A stretch of 64,000 bases of DNA, taken from assembly GCF_009866655.1 (NCBI RefSeq), contig NZ_CP047420.1, positions 1,178,001-1,242,000 on the forward strand, written 5' to 3'. This stretch comes from Rathayibacter sp. VKM Ac-2804. GTDB lineage: Bacteria > Actinomycetota > Actinomycetes > Actinomycetales > Microbacteriaceae. This document shows positions 29,431 through 38,029 of this stretch, piece by piece. Every line of letters starts with the position of its first letter. Position 1 is the stretch's first letter. Position numbers and translations under genes: made by a program. A model generated the notes under the pieces. It worked only from the letters and a program-made list of their open reading frames with translations, searched no databases and was not told the DNA's origin.

Positions 29431-30462
29431 CTAGCCGAGCACCGGCCGGGCGGCCCGGGTCCGCGGCCGGAGCGAGGCCCGCGCGACCAGCCACTCCAGC
29501 GGCCCCTGCCCGACGAAGCGGCGCCAGAGCAGCGCGCCCAGCACGGACACGACGATGAAGGACGCGAGCAGGGTCCAGCTCTGCCAGGCCGCGAAGTCGA
29601 AGGGCTCGAAGGGGATCAGGTAGACGGCCAGCGCGACGAGCTGCACGGAGTACACCGTCAGCGGCATCGCCCCCACCGCGGCGAGCGGGGCGGTGACCGC
29701 GCGGACGGCGGCGAGGCGAGCAGCGAGCGCGGTGAGCGACCCGATCGCGACGGCCGCGATGCCGCCGGCGCCGAGGATCTCCGCGGTCGTGCTCGAGTGC
29801 GCCTCGACGCTCTCCGGCCCGCCGAGAGCGAGGCCGACGCCGTAGCCGAGCGCCGCGGCGATCGCGCCGCCGATCACGAGCCAGCGCTGCGTCGCGGCCG
29901 AGCGGATGTCGCAGCGCGCGATCAGCAGGCCGAGCATCACGTAGGCGAGCCAGGAGGGCACGGGGTAGTACTGCGTCAGCCAGGTGAGCGGCATCCGCGC
30001 GAGCAGGGCGTCCTCGGGGGAGAGCGTGGCGATCCAGTCGTCGCCGGCGGTGACGATGCGGTCGACGAGCAGGGGGCCGCCGATCGCGAAGACGGCGGCG
30101 AGGACGGCGAGCACCGCCCGCGGCAGGAACATCAGCACCGCCGCGACGACGAACATCAGGCCGTAGTGCGGCAGGATCACCGCGATCGGCGTGCCGAGCA
30201 GATTCAGACCGACTCCGATCACCAGGAGGTAGAGGCCTCGCAGGAGGATCGAGCCCGTGTCCTGGAACGGACGGGTCGAGCGCCGGGCGCCGCCGGACAT
30301 CAGTCCGATCGAGACGCCCGCGAGCACTGCGAAGAGCACGGCGCTGCGGCCGTCCCAGGCCGCCTCGCGCTCGACCGGGGCGAGGTGCGCCGCGAACATG
30401 CCGAGCACGGCGAGACCCCGGGCGACGTCGAGTCCGACGATGCGGGACGAAGGGGCGGCCAT
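29431..30462 (-). CDS. heparan-alpha-glucosaminide N-acetyltransferase-like membrane protein (DUF1624/DUF418 type)
   Basis: 343 residues with 9-10 hydrophobic segments. It begins SSRIVGLDVARGLAVLGMF, the first-helix signature of DUF1624-type acyltransferases, and has further motifs of the family (LTWLTQYYPVPSW, VGAMPLTVYSVQLV). It probably modifies a surface glycan or transports an acyl group; substrate unknown. Two adjacent ATGs are possible; GGAGG is 4 bases before the second (30462) and only 1 before the first. Confidence 0.8.
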   Translation of the reverse strand: MAAPSSRIVGLDVARGLAVLGMFAAHLAPVEREAAWDGRSAVLFAVLAGVSIGLMSGGARRSTRPFQDTGSILLRGLYLLVIGVGLNLLGTPIAVILPHYGLMFVVAAVLMFLPRAVLAVLAAVFAIGGPLLVDRIVTAGDDWIATLSPEDALLARMPLTWLTQYYPVPSWLAYVMLGLLIARCDIRSAATQRWLVIGGAIAAALGYGVGLALGGPESVEAHSSTTAEILGAGGIAAVAIGSLTALAARLAAVRAVTAPLAAVGAMPLTVYSVQLVALAVYLIPFEPFDFAAWQSWTLLASFIVVSVLGALLWRRFVGQGPLEWLVARASLRPRTRAARPVLG

Positions 30463-30521
30463 CATTCCTCCATCGTGTCAGGAGCGGCTGGGCAGGGGCG
30501 CGTGGCCCGGCCGCGGAACGA

Positions 30522-30558
30522 CGACGGGCGCCCGACCGGTGAGGTCGAGCGCCCGTCG
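30522..30558 (-). terminator. terminator after the Bax-inhibitor-1 gene
   Basis: A 10-bp perfect stem CGACGGGCGC (30522-30531) with GCGCCCGTCG (30549-30558) and a 17-base loop, immediately downstream of the minus-strand gene ending at 30597. Confidence 0.7.
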
Positions 30559-30596
30559 AGCCGGTCCGGATCGCTCCGGATCGGGTGTGCAGACGA

Positions 30597-31379
30597 CTAC
30601 TGGCGGAAGATCGAGATCAGCCGCAGCAGCTCGAGGTACATCCAGACGACGGTGACGAGGATGCCGTAGGCGCCCGTCCAGCCGTAGATGCGCGGGGCGC
30701 CGTTGCGGACGCCCTGCTGGATGAACTCGAAGTCCATCACGAGGGAGTAGGTGGCGAGCGCGATGGCGATGAGGCCGATCACGATGCCGATGAAGCCGGT
30801 GCGCAGACCGAAGCCGCCGCCGACGCCGAACAGGCCGAGGCCGAGGTTGACGAGCGAGAAGACCGCGTAGCTGATCATGCCGATGAAGAAGATCTTGTTC
30901 AGCTTCGGCGAGGTGCGGATCTTGCCGTTCATGAACAGCGCCAGGGTGACACCGATCACGACGACGGTCGCGAGCAGGGCCTGGACGACCGCGCCCTCGT
31001 ACGCGCTCTCGAAGAAGCGCGAGATCGCGCCGACTCCGATGCCCTGGGTCGCCGCGTAGCCGAGGATCAGGGCGGGCGAGGGCACCTTCTTGAAGGCGTT
31101 GACGATGCCGAGGACCAGTGCGACGAGCACGGCCGGGAGCATCAGACCGGGGACGAACCAGCCCACCGCGGCACCCGCGAGGAGCACGACGAAGGCGAGG
31201 GCCGTCTTCGCGAGGGTGTCCTCGACGGTCATCCGGTTGGTGTCGGCCGAGCCCGCGGCCGGACGGTTGTACATCTGGTCGAGCGTGCCGGGCGACACGT
31301 CCGGGACGTCCTGCACGCGGCCGGCGTAGCCCCGGTTGCTGAACTCCGGACGACCGAACGCCGGGTTGTTGCTTGCCAT
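30597..31379 (-). CDS. Bax inhibitor-1/YccA family membrane protein
   Basis: 260 residues: a roughly 60-residue hydrophilic N-terminus (ASNNPAFGRPEFSNRGYAG) followed by seven hydrophobic segments. The part SLVMDFEFIQQGVRNGAPRIYGWTGAYGI is the conserved BI-1 C-terminal region with acidic residues. Related proteins leak Ca2+ or protons; the role in actinobacteria is unknown. I chose the ATG at 31379, which has AGAGGA 3 bases upstream, over the longer frame that starts at 31517. Confidence 0.88.
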   Translation of the reverse strand: MASNNPAFGRPEFSNRGYAGRVQDVPDVSPGTLDQMYNRPAAGSADTNRMTVEDTLAKTALAFVVLLAGAAVGWFVPGLMLPAVLVALVLGIVNAFKKVPSPALILGYAATQGIGVGAISRFFESAYEGAVVQALLATVVVIGVTLALFMNGKIRTSPKLNKIFFIGMISYAVFSLVNLGLGLFGVGGGFGLRTGFIGIVIGLIAIALATYSLVMDFEFIQQGVRNGAPRIYGWTGAYGILVTVVWMYLELLRLISIFRQ

Positions 31380-31596
31380 GGTTCCTCTTCTCTCAGGTGC
31401 GCTCGACGGTGACGGGAGGACCCGTCGGGACTCGCGGAGCTGAGTCGCTGTGACTGCGGGATCCGCCGGCTGCCCTCTCGGGACCACAAGCGGTACGCCC
31501 ACAGTATCTGAGAACATCTCTCAGAGTCTGGCTATTCCCTTCGCGGGAGCCCCGGTTACGCCCGGAGGCGACGGCCCGCGCCCGTAGGATCGCCGC

Positions 31597-32640
31597 ATGC
31601 CGCCCCGCCCCGTCCCGCTCGTCATCGGCCACCGCGGTGCCAGCGGCTACCGCCCGGAGCACACCCGATCGGCCTACGAGCTGGCGATCGCGCTCGGCGC
31701 CGACGCCGTCGAGCCGGATCTCGTCGCCTCGCGGGACGGCGTGCTGGTGCTCCGGCACGAGAACGAGATCTCCGGCACGACTGACGTGGAGCGTCGCCCC
31801 GAGTTCGCTCAGCGTCGCACGACCAAGCGCGTCGACGGCAAGGAGATCACCGGCTGGTTCACCGAGGACTTCACCTGGGCGGAGCTGTCGGCGCTGCGGG
31901 CGCGGGAGCGGATCCCGGCCGTGCGCGCCTCCAGCGCCACCTTCGACGGGCAGTTCCCGATGCTGCGCTTCAGCGATCTCCTCGCCCTGCTCGACCGGGC
32001 GGGGGAGGAGTCGCCCTCGCCGCCGCCGGGGCTCGTCGCCGAGATCAAGCACGCGACGTACTTCGACGCGCTGGGACTGCCGCTGGACGTCCTCCTCGAG
32101 CAGGAGCTGGCCGCGGCGGGCTGGGCGCGGACCGATCCGCGGCTGACGATCGAGAGCTTCGAGAAGACCGTCCTCGAGCGCCTCGCGGTCCGAGGGGTGG
32201 GCACGCGGCGCGTCTACCTGATCGAGTCGCGGGGGACTCCGCCGGACCTCGTCGCCGCGCACGGCTCCCGGGCGACGCCCTACGCCGACTTCGTCACTCC
32301 CGCGGGTCTGCGCGGACTCGCCGGGACCGTCGACGGCGTCAGCGTCGACAAGAGCATGCTTTTCTCCCGGGACGGCGCGGGGCGGGCCACCGGGACGAAC
32401 GCGCTGGTCGCCGAGGCGCACGCCGTCGGCCTGCAGGTGTACACCTGGACGCTGCGCGCCGAGAACCGCTTCCTCGAGAAGGTGCACCGGATCGGCAAGG
32501 AGCCGGAGGCCTACGGCGCCTGGCAGGACGAGTTCCGCGCGATCCTGCGCACCGGCATCGACGGCGTCTTCGCGGACCAGCCGGATCTGGCGATCGAGGC
32601 GCGCGCGGCCGAGGACGAGGCGAGGGGCCGCGCCGGCTGA
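31597..32640 (+). CDS. glycerophosphodiester phosphodiesterase
   Basis: Hydrolyses glycerophosphodiesters to glycerol-3-phosphate and an alcohol. 347 residues without a signal peptide, so probably cytoplasmic. The GDPD motifs are HRGASGYRPEHT (catalytic His/Arg and metal Glu region), EPDLVASRDGVLVLRHE, AEIKHAT and the C-terminal VYTWTLRAEN. TAGGAT (31585-31590) ends 6 bases before the ATG: leaderless. Confidence 0.92.
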   Translation: MPPRPVPLVIGHRGASGYRPEHTRSAYELAIALGADAVEPDLVASRDGVLVLRHENEISGTTDVERRPEFAQRRTTKRVDGKEITGWFTEDFTWAELSALRARERIPAVRASSATFDGQFPMLRFSDLLALLDRAGEESPSPPPGLVAEIKHATYFDALGLPLDVLLEQELAAAGWARTDPRLTIESFEKTVLERLAVRGVGTRRVYLIESRGTPPDLVAAHGSRATPYADFVTPAGLRGLAGTVDGVSVDKSMLFSRDGAGRATGTNALVAEAHAVGLQVYTWTLRAENRFLEKVHRIGKEPEAYGAWQDEFRAILRTGIDGVFADQPDLAIEARAAEDEARGRAG

Positions 32641-32781
32641 CCCGCCGTCCCGCGCTCCGGCGCGTGCGGAGGGAACGGGGAGCCTCCGCTGGCATCATCG
32701 GGCCCACGCGTCCCGAGTCCGGGCCGCGCCCGACCCGCCCCACCCGCAGCCCGACCCTGACCCGCCGAGAGGAGTCCGACC

Positions 32782-33666
32782 GTGAAGACCCGCGCCCGCA
32801 TCACCCGCCGCTGGATCGTGTTCGCCGTGCTCGCCGCTCTCGGCGTGGCGGCCGTCTACTGGCTCGCCGTGCTGACCCCGCAGGGCCAGGCGGCCGAGAA
32901 CTCCGGCCTCCGCGGCGCCGACCTCGTCTTCGGCCGTGCCACGGGCACGGCGGCGGGGGCGCTCGCGGACGTCACGCCGGTGTCGATGATCGGCGGTGCG
33001 CTGCTGGTCGCGGCGATCGCGCTGATCCGCCGGCGCCCCGCGCTGGCACTCGCCTCCGTCGGCTCGATCGTCGTCACGGCGGGGCTGACTCAGCTGCTCA
33101 AGAACGTCGTGCTCGAGCGGCCGCTGCTGGTGGAGACCGACTCCTGGTACACCGGCGGCAGCTTCCCGAGCGGGCACACCGCGGCGGCGGTGTCCGTGGT
33201 CTTCGCGCTGGCGATGGTCGTCCCGGGGCCCGGGCGCACGGTCGTGCTCGTGGTCGGCGGCGCCGTGGTGGTGCTGGTCGGCAATCTGACGATGGCGGCC
33301 TCCTGGCACCGCGCGAGCGACGTGCTGGGCGCCGATCTGGTCGGCCTGGCCTCCGCCTCGCTCGCCTGCGCCTGGCTGTCGACGCGGGCGCAGGTGGGCC
33401 GGGCGCCGCGGAAGCCGCCGCGCCGGGCGGTGCTGCGGGTCCTGCTCGTCTGCTCGGTCGTGCTCGTGCTGACCCTCGGGGCGCTCGCCGTGCAGGGCAT
33501 CCAGTACTACCCGGACGACACGAAGGATCTCACCGCGTTCGTGCTGCTGCAGGTGCTCGCGGCGGCGACCTCCACGGTCGCGGTGGTCGGCTTCGCGCTG
33601 GCCTGGCGCGGCCTGGACATCGGCGGGACGCTCACCGCGCCCGTGCGGCGCCAGCGCGCCGCCTGA
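32782..33666 (+). CDS. PAP2-family phosphatase
   Basis: A 294-residue membrane phosphatase with all three PAP2 signatures: KNVVLERP, PSGHTAA and SWHRASDVLGAD, arranged around six hydrophobic segments. Likely substrates are phosphatidate, undecaprenyl pyrophosphate or similar lipid phosphates. GAGAGGAG lies 8 bases before the GTG start. A second, shorter PAP2-like gene lies at 36226. Confidence 0.9.
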   Translation: MKTRARITRRWIVFAVLAALGVAAVYWLAVLTPQGQAAENSGLRGADLVFGRATGTAAGALADVTPVSMIGGALLVAAIALIRRRPALALASVGSIVVTAGLTQLLKNVVLERPLLVETDSWYTGGSFPSGHTAAAVSVVFALAMVVPGPGRTVVLVVGGAVVVLVGNLTMAASWHRASDVLGADLVGLASASLACAWLSTRAQVGRAPRKPPRRAVLRVLLVCSVVLVLTLGALAVQGIQYYPDDTKDLTAFVLLQVLAAATSTVAVVGFALAWRGLDIGGTLTAPVRRQRAA

Positions 33667-33736
33667 CCGGGCGCCGGCCGAGCGGGGCGGCGTCCCGCGG
33701 CGGGGTGTCGGAGGGGCGATCTACACTCGGAGGGAC

Positions 33737-36196
33737 ATGAGCCTCCTCTTCGATCCGAGCGATTCCCGCGCCACCCCGGTCATCGTCGGCGCGCCCGGCG
33801 GGCCCTCCGGCGACTCCGCGCGCACCGACCCCGAGCACGAGCGGCTGGTGGCAGGTCTGAACCCGCAGCAGCGCGAGGCGGTCGAGTACCGCGGCGACGC
33901 GCTGCTCATCGTCGCGGGCGCCGGCTCGGGCAAGACCAGCGTGCTCACGCGGCGCATCGCCAGCCTGCTCGGCAGCGGCGAGGCCTGGCCGAGTCAGATC
34001 CTCGCGATCACCTTCACCAACAAGGCCGCCGCCGAGATGCGCGAGCGCGTCGAGAAGATCGTCGGCCAGGCCGCCGAGGGGATGTGGATCTCGACGTTCC
34101 ACTCCGCCTGCGTGCGGATCCTGCGCCGCGAGGCCGAGAACTTCGGCATGACCTCGTCGTTCACCATCTACGACTCGGGCGATCAGCGCGCCCTGCTCAA
34201 GCGGATCGTGAAGGACCTCGAGGCGGACTCGCTCGGCATCACGGTCGCGAGCGCCTCGTCCAAGATCTCCAAGCTCAAGAACGAGCTCGCCGACGTCGAC
34301 TCCTACGCGCGGACCGCGAACATGAGCGACCCGAACGAGGAGATGTTCCTCCAGGTCTTCCGCGCCTACTCGCGCGCCCTCGAGAGCGCGAACGCCTTCG
34401 ACTTCGACGACCTGATCGCGCAGACGGTCTACCTCTTCCGGGCGTTCCCGCACGTCGCCGCGAAGTACCAGCGCCGCTTCCGGCACGTGATGGTCGACGA
34501 GTACCAGGACACGAACCACGCGCAGTACTCACTGATCCACGAGCTGACCCGGGCCGTGCCGCCCGCGACGATCGCCGCTGCCGCCTTCGACCGCCCCTAC
34601 CGCGGCCCGGTGACGGCCGACGGCTCGATCCCCGGGGCCTCGCTCACCGTCGTGGGCGACTCGGACCAGTCGATCTACGCGTTCCGCGGGGCGGACATCC
34701 GCAACATCGTCGAGTTCGAGCGCGACTTCCCGGGCTGCCGGGTGATCCTGCTCGAGCAGAACTACCGCTCGACGCAGAACATCCTCTCGGCCGCGAACGC
34801 CGTCATCTCGAACAACTTCGACCGCCGCGCGAAGAACCTCTGGTCGGCCAGCGGCGAGGGCGAGAAGATCATCGGCTACACGGGGTACTCCGGCCACGAC
34901 GAGGCGCAGTTCGTCGTCGACGAGATCGCCCGGATCCACGCGGCCGGCACCGGCTACGACGAGATCGCCGTGTTCTACCGCACCAACGCGCAGACCCGCG
35001 CGCTGGAGGAGATCTTCATCCGCTCGGCGCTGCCCTATCGGATCCTCGGCGGCACCAAGTTCTACGAGCGCGCCGAGATCAAGGACGCGCTCGCGTACCT
35101 GATCACCGTCGCGAATCCGGCGGACGTGCTGGCGCTGCGCCGGATCATGAACACGCCCAAGCGCGGCATCGGCCCGGCGACGGAGGCGCAGCTGCAGTCC
35201 TTCGCCGACACCAACGCGGTGACCCTGCGCGAGGCGATGCGCAATGCCGGGTCGCTCGGCATGGGGCCGAAGGTGACGAAGGCCATCGTCGACCTCGCGA
35301 TGCTGCTCGACGAGTGCGCCCTGATGCTCGATCCGGCGCGGCCCGAGGGCGAGGCGAAGGTGCACGAGGTGCTCACGGCGCTGCTGACCCGCAGCGGCTA
35401 CATCGACATGCTCCGCGCCAGCCGCGACCCGCAGGACGAGGCGCGCGCCGAGAACGTCGACGAGCTCATCGCCGTGACGAAGGAGTTCGCCCGCAACAAC
35501 CCCGACGGCGGTCTCGTCGACTTCCTGACCGAGGTGTCGCTCGTCGCCGCGGCGGACGACCTGGACGACGACTCCGGGACCGTGTCGCTGATGACCCTGC
35601 ACACCGCGAAGGGCCTCGAGTACGACGCGGTGTTCCTCACCGGCATCGAGGAGGACCTGCTCCCGCACCGCATCTCGGCGAACGAGCCGGGCGGCCCCGC
35701 GGAGGAGCGGCGGCTGTTCTACGTGGGGATCACCCGTGCGCGGAAGCGGCTCTACCTCTCGCTCGCGATGACACGGGCGCAGTACGGCGAGACCTCGGTC
35801 GCGATGCCCAGCCGGTTCCTCCAGGAGATCCCGGCCGAGCTGATCGAGTGGCGCCAGTCGCCGGGGGCCGCGACCTCGCGCGGCGGCACCCAGCCGCGGG
35901 CGCTCAACGCGCAGCGGCCCGGCTTCGGCCGCTCGAAGTCGAACACCGAGTTCCGCCAGGCGCTCGCCGCGGCGCCGAAGGCCAAGGGCGAGTTCCCCAA
36001 CCGGATCACCGGGATGGTGCGCGACAACGGCGACCTCGAGCTGATCGCGGGGGACCGCATCCGGCACACCGACTTCGGCGAGGGCCGCGTCAACGCGGTC
36101 ACCGGCGAGGGCAGCAAGCGGGTCGCGCACGTGCTCTTCGACCAGGTCGGCGCCAAGAAGCTGCTGATCAAGGTCGCGCCGATCGAGAAGCTCTGA
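33737..36196 (+). CDS. pcrA: ATP-dependent DNA helicase PcrA/UvrD
   Basis: An SF1A 3'-5' helicase for nucleotide-excision and replication repair. 819 residues with motif I AGAGSGKTSVLTRRI, DEYQDTN (Walker B), GDSDQSIYAFRGAD, LEQNYRS and VSLMTLHTAKGLEYDAVF. The C-terminal about 60 residues (GDRIRHTDFGEGRVNAV..GAKKLLIKVAPIEKL) form the Tudor-like RNA-polymerase-binding module of PcrA. It corresponds to UvrD1 (Rv0949) of M. tuberculosis, including the link with the sucCD-purNH block. TACACT (33722) and GGAGGG precede the ATG. Confidence 0.96.
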   Translation: MSLLFDPSDSRATPVIVGAPGGPSGDSARTDPEHERLVAGLNPQQREAVEYRGDALLIVAGAGSGKTSVLTRRIASLLGSGEAWPSQILAITFTNKAAAEMRERVEKIVGQAAEGMWISTFHSACVRILRREAENFGMTSSFTIYDSGDQRALLKRIVKDLEADSLGITVASASSKISKLKNELADVDSYARTANMSDPNEEMFLQVFRAYSRALESANAFDFDDLIAQTVYLFRAFPHVAAKYQRRFRHVMVDEYQDTNHAQYSLIHELTRAVPPATIAAAAFDRPYRGPVTADGSIPGASLTVVGDSDQSIYAFRGADIRNIVEFERDFPGCRVILLEQNYRSTQNILSAANAVISNNFDRRAKNLWSASGEGEKIIGYTGYSGHDEAQFVVDEIARIHAAGTGYDEIAVFYRTNAQTRALEEIFIRSALPYRILGGTKFYERAEIKDALAYLITVANPADVLALRRIMNTPKRGIGPATEAQLQSFADTNAVTLREAMRNAGSLGMGPKVTKAIVDLAMLLDECALMLDPARPEGEAKVHEVLTALLTRSGYIDMLRASRDPQDEARAENVDELIAVTKEFARNNPDGGLVDFLTEVSLVAAADDLDDDSGTVSLMTLHTAKGLEYDAVFLTGIEEDLLPHRISANEPGGPAEERRLFYVGITRARKRLYLSLAMTRAQYGETSVAMPSRFLQEIPAELIEWRQSPGAATSRGGTQPRALNAQRPGFGRSKSNTEFRQALAAAPKAKGEFPNRITGMVRDNGDLELIAGDRIRHTDFGEGRVNAVTGEGSKRVAHVLFDQVGAKKLLIKVAPIEKL

Positions 36197-36225
36197 GCCC
36201 GTCGGGCGGTGCGGGGGCCGACGCC

Positions 36226-36819
36226 GTGACCGGGCGCGGTCCGCTCGCGGCGCGGGTGGCGACCGAGGCGTTCGCGCCGCCGGTCCTGGCGATGGTCGTG
36301 CCGCTGATCGTGGGCGCGCGGGTCGCGGATCCGCCGCTGCTCGGGGTGGCCTGGGGCGCGCTGGCGGCGCTGTTCGTGGGGGTGCTGCCGTATCTCGTCG
36401 TGCGGCTGCTGATGCGCGCGGGGCGGATCCGCGGGGATCACCACGTGCCTGATCGGCGGGAGCGCGCGCTGCCGATCGGCCTCGCGCTGGTCTCGATCGT
36501 GGTCGGGCTCGTGCTGCTCGCGGCGCTCGGGGCGCCGGCCGCGGTGACGACCTTCGGCGTGGTGACGGTCGCGGTGCTCGTCGTGATCGGGATCGTCAAC
36601 CTCGGCTGGAAGCTGTCGGGCCACGCGGCCGTCGTCGCGACCTGCGCGGTGGTGGTGCTGATCGCCTACGGCCCGTGGTCCCTGCTGATCACCGTGCCGG
36701 TCGCGCTCTGGACCGGCTGGTCGCGGGTGCGCCTCGGCGCCCACACGCCGGCCCAGGTGATCGCGGGAGCCGTGGTCGGTGCCGTGCTCGCCTCGCTCGT
36801 CTGGTCCCTCCTGGGCTGA
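36226..36819 (+). CDS. small PAP2-superfamily membrane protein
   Basis: 197 residues with about five hydrophobic segments. The C-terminal half has SGHAAVVA and SRVRLGAHTPAQVIAGAVVG, the second and third PAP2-type motifs; the first motif (KxxxxxxRP) is replaced by a DRRERALP region as in the C-terminal-type lipid phosphatases. Start GTG 36226, 30 bases after pcrA, with GGGGG upstream. Probably co-transcribed with pcrA. Confidence 0.8.
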   Translation: MTGRGPLAARVATEAFAPPVLAMVVPLIVGARVADPPLLGVAWGALAALFVGVLPYLVVRLLMRAGRIRGDHHVPDRRERALPIGLALVSIVVGLVLLAALGAPAAVTTFGVVTVAVLVVIGIVNLGWKLSGHAAVVATCAVVVLIAYGPWSLLITVPVALWTGWSRVRLGAHTPAQVIAGAVVGAVLASLVWSLLG

Positions 36820-36824
36820 GGGGG

Positions 36825-37844
36825 CTACTTGTCGCAGGCGACGCCGTCGCCGTCGCGGTCGAGGTCGTACTCGTCAGGGCCGACGACCGTCACCGGGCCC
36901 CGGATGTAGACGGGGCCATCGCCGCTGCCGGAGGCGCAGTCGCCGTCGGAGGCGATCGGGACGCACTCGCCGGCGTAGCTGGGGTGGCAGCCTGCGTCGG
37001 CCGCCGCGGCCGCCGGTGCCGGAGCCGGGACCATCGTGCCAACCCGGGTGACGTCGTCGACGGCGGGAGTGGTGACCGCCTCCGACAGCTGGGCGCGGGA
37101 GACCTCGACGCCGTCGTGCTTGACGACCTCGAAGGTGCGGGTGAGCACGCCGTCGACGCCCGCGACGACGGTGCTCGTGCCCTGCGCGGCGGTCGGGTCG
37201 TCCTCGGTGCGCGAGGCGCGGGCGATCGGGGCGGTCTCGGTGACCTGCTCGGTCGTGATGACGACGGTCGGGGTGGGGGTCGGCGTCGGGGTGGGGGTGG
37301 GAGACGGCGTGGCCGCGCGAGTCGGCGCGGCGGCGAAGGACGCCGGGCTCTCGGCCCCGGACGCCACGGCCTGCTCCTCGGCCGGTGCCGGCGCGGACGT
37401 GGATCCGAACGCCGAGGTGCTCAGGACGAGCACGAGCATCGCCACGGCCCCCGTCATCGCCGAGGCTCGGCGGCGGCGCGGCAGTCCGAGCCAGGTCGGC
37501 CGGCGCAGGAGCACGCCGTAGGCGGCCGTGATCAGCACGACGAGGGCGATCATGATCAGCGCCGACCAGGGTCCGCCCGTCAGCCAGGCGACGAGGGCGA
37601 GGAAGAGGGTGACCCCGCCGACGATCCACTGCAGCGGAGTGAGGCGGAGCCGGGTGAGCCGCAGCGATCCCCAGTGCAGCGGGCGGCGTCCGGAGGGACT
37701 GCGATCGGCGACGCCGGCGGGCGCGCTGTCCTGGACCCTGCGCTCGAATGGCCGGCTCGGGGCGGGCCGCCGGTCGTCGGAGCGGCGGTTCCGCCGGGAG
37801 CGTCCAGGCAGATCGGGCGGGAGGTGCGGGTGGCGGGGGCTCAT
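36825..37844 (-). CDS. membrane-anchored G5 and excalibur domain protein
   Basis: 339 residues. A basic cytoplasmic start (about 1-60), two or three hydrophobic segments (about 70-150), a Pro/Thr repeat linker (SPTPTPTPTPTPTP), a G5 domain (about 205-275, TVVAGVDGVLTRTFEVVKHDG), and a C-terminal excalibur Ca-binding motif DLDRDGDGVACDK. G5 domains bind cell-wall sugars, so a wall-associated role is likely. I chose the ATG at 37844, which has AGGAAG upstream, over 38000, which lies inside a palindrome. Confidence 0.82.
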   Translation of the reverse strand: MSPRHPHLPPDLPGRSRRNRRSDDRRPAPSRPFERRVQDSAPAGVADRSPSGRRPLHWGSLRLTRLRLTPLQWIVGGVTLFLALVAWLTGGPWSALIMIALVVLITAAYGVLLRRPTWLGLPRRRRASAMTGAVAMLVLVLSTSAFGSTSAPAPAEEQAVASGAESPASFAAAPTRAATPSPTPTPTPTPTPTVVITTEQVTETAPIARASRTEDDPTAAQGTSTVVAGVDGVLTRTFEVVKHDGVEVSRAQLSEAVTTPAVDDVTRVGTMVPAPAPAAAAADAGCHPSYAGECVPIASDGDCASGSGDGPVYIRGPVTVVGPDEYDLDRDGDGVACDK

Positions 37845-37942
37845 GGCGGTTCTTCCTGGTGGCGCGGCGGGACGCCTCAGCATGCCCCACGCGGCCCCTC
37901 CTCCGTGTCCCCCGTAGAGGTCGGCGTCCGAAGGATGCCCGC

Positions 37943-38009
37943 CCCCGCGAGATGCCACTTGTGCACGCGACACGCCGGGAGAGGCGTGCACAAGTGGCAT
38001 CTCGCGGGG
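37943..38009. repeat. 26-bp perfect inverted repeat
   Basis: Arms 37943-37968 and 37984-38009 are exactly complementary over 26 bases around a 15-base loop; core words are GAGATGCCACTTGTGCAC and its complement. It lies downstream of the acyl-CoA ligase gene (minus strand, ends 38030) and could terminate it, but the length and the absence of a T-tract are unusual. Confidence 0.8.
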
Positions 38010-38029
38010 AAGAGGGGACCCGGGCGGGG

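Noticed and set aside
32782..36819. Polyprenyl-phosphate operon formed by the two PAP2-type genes around pcrA
   Set aside because: The genes differ in type and pcrA lies between them; adjacency alone does not support a pathway.
37845..38000. 52-residue extension of the G5/excalibur protein
   Set aside because: It would begin inside the loop or arm of the 26-bp palindrome and lacks a ribosome-binding site, whereas ATG 37844 has AGGAAG.
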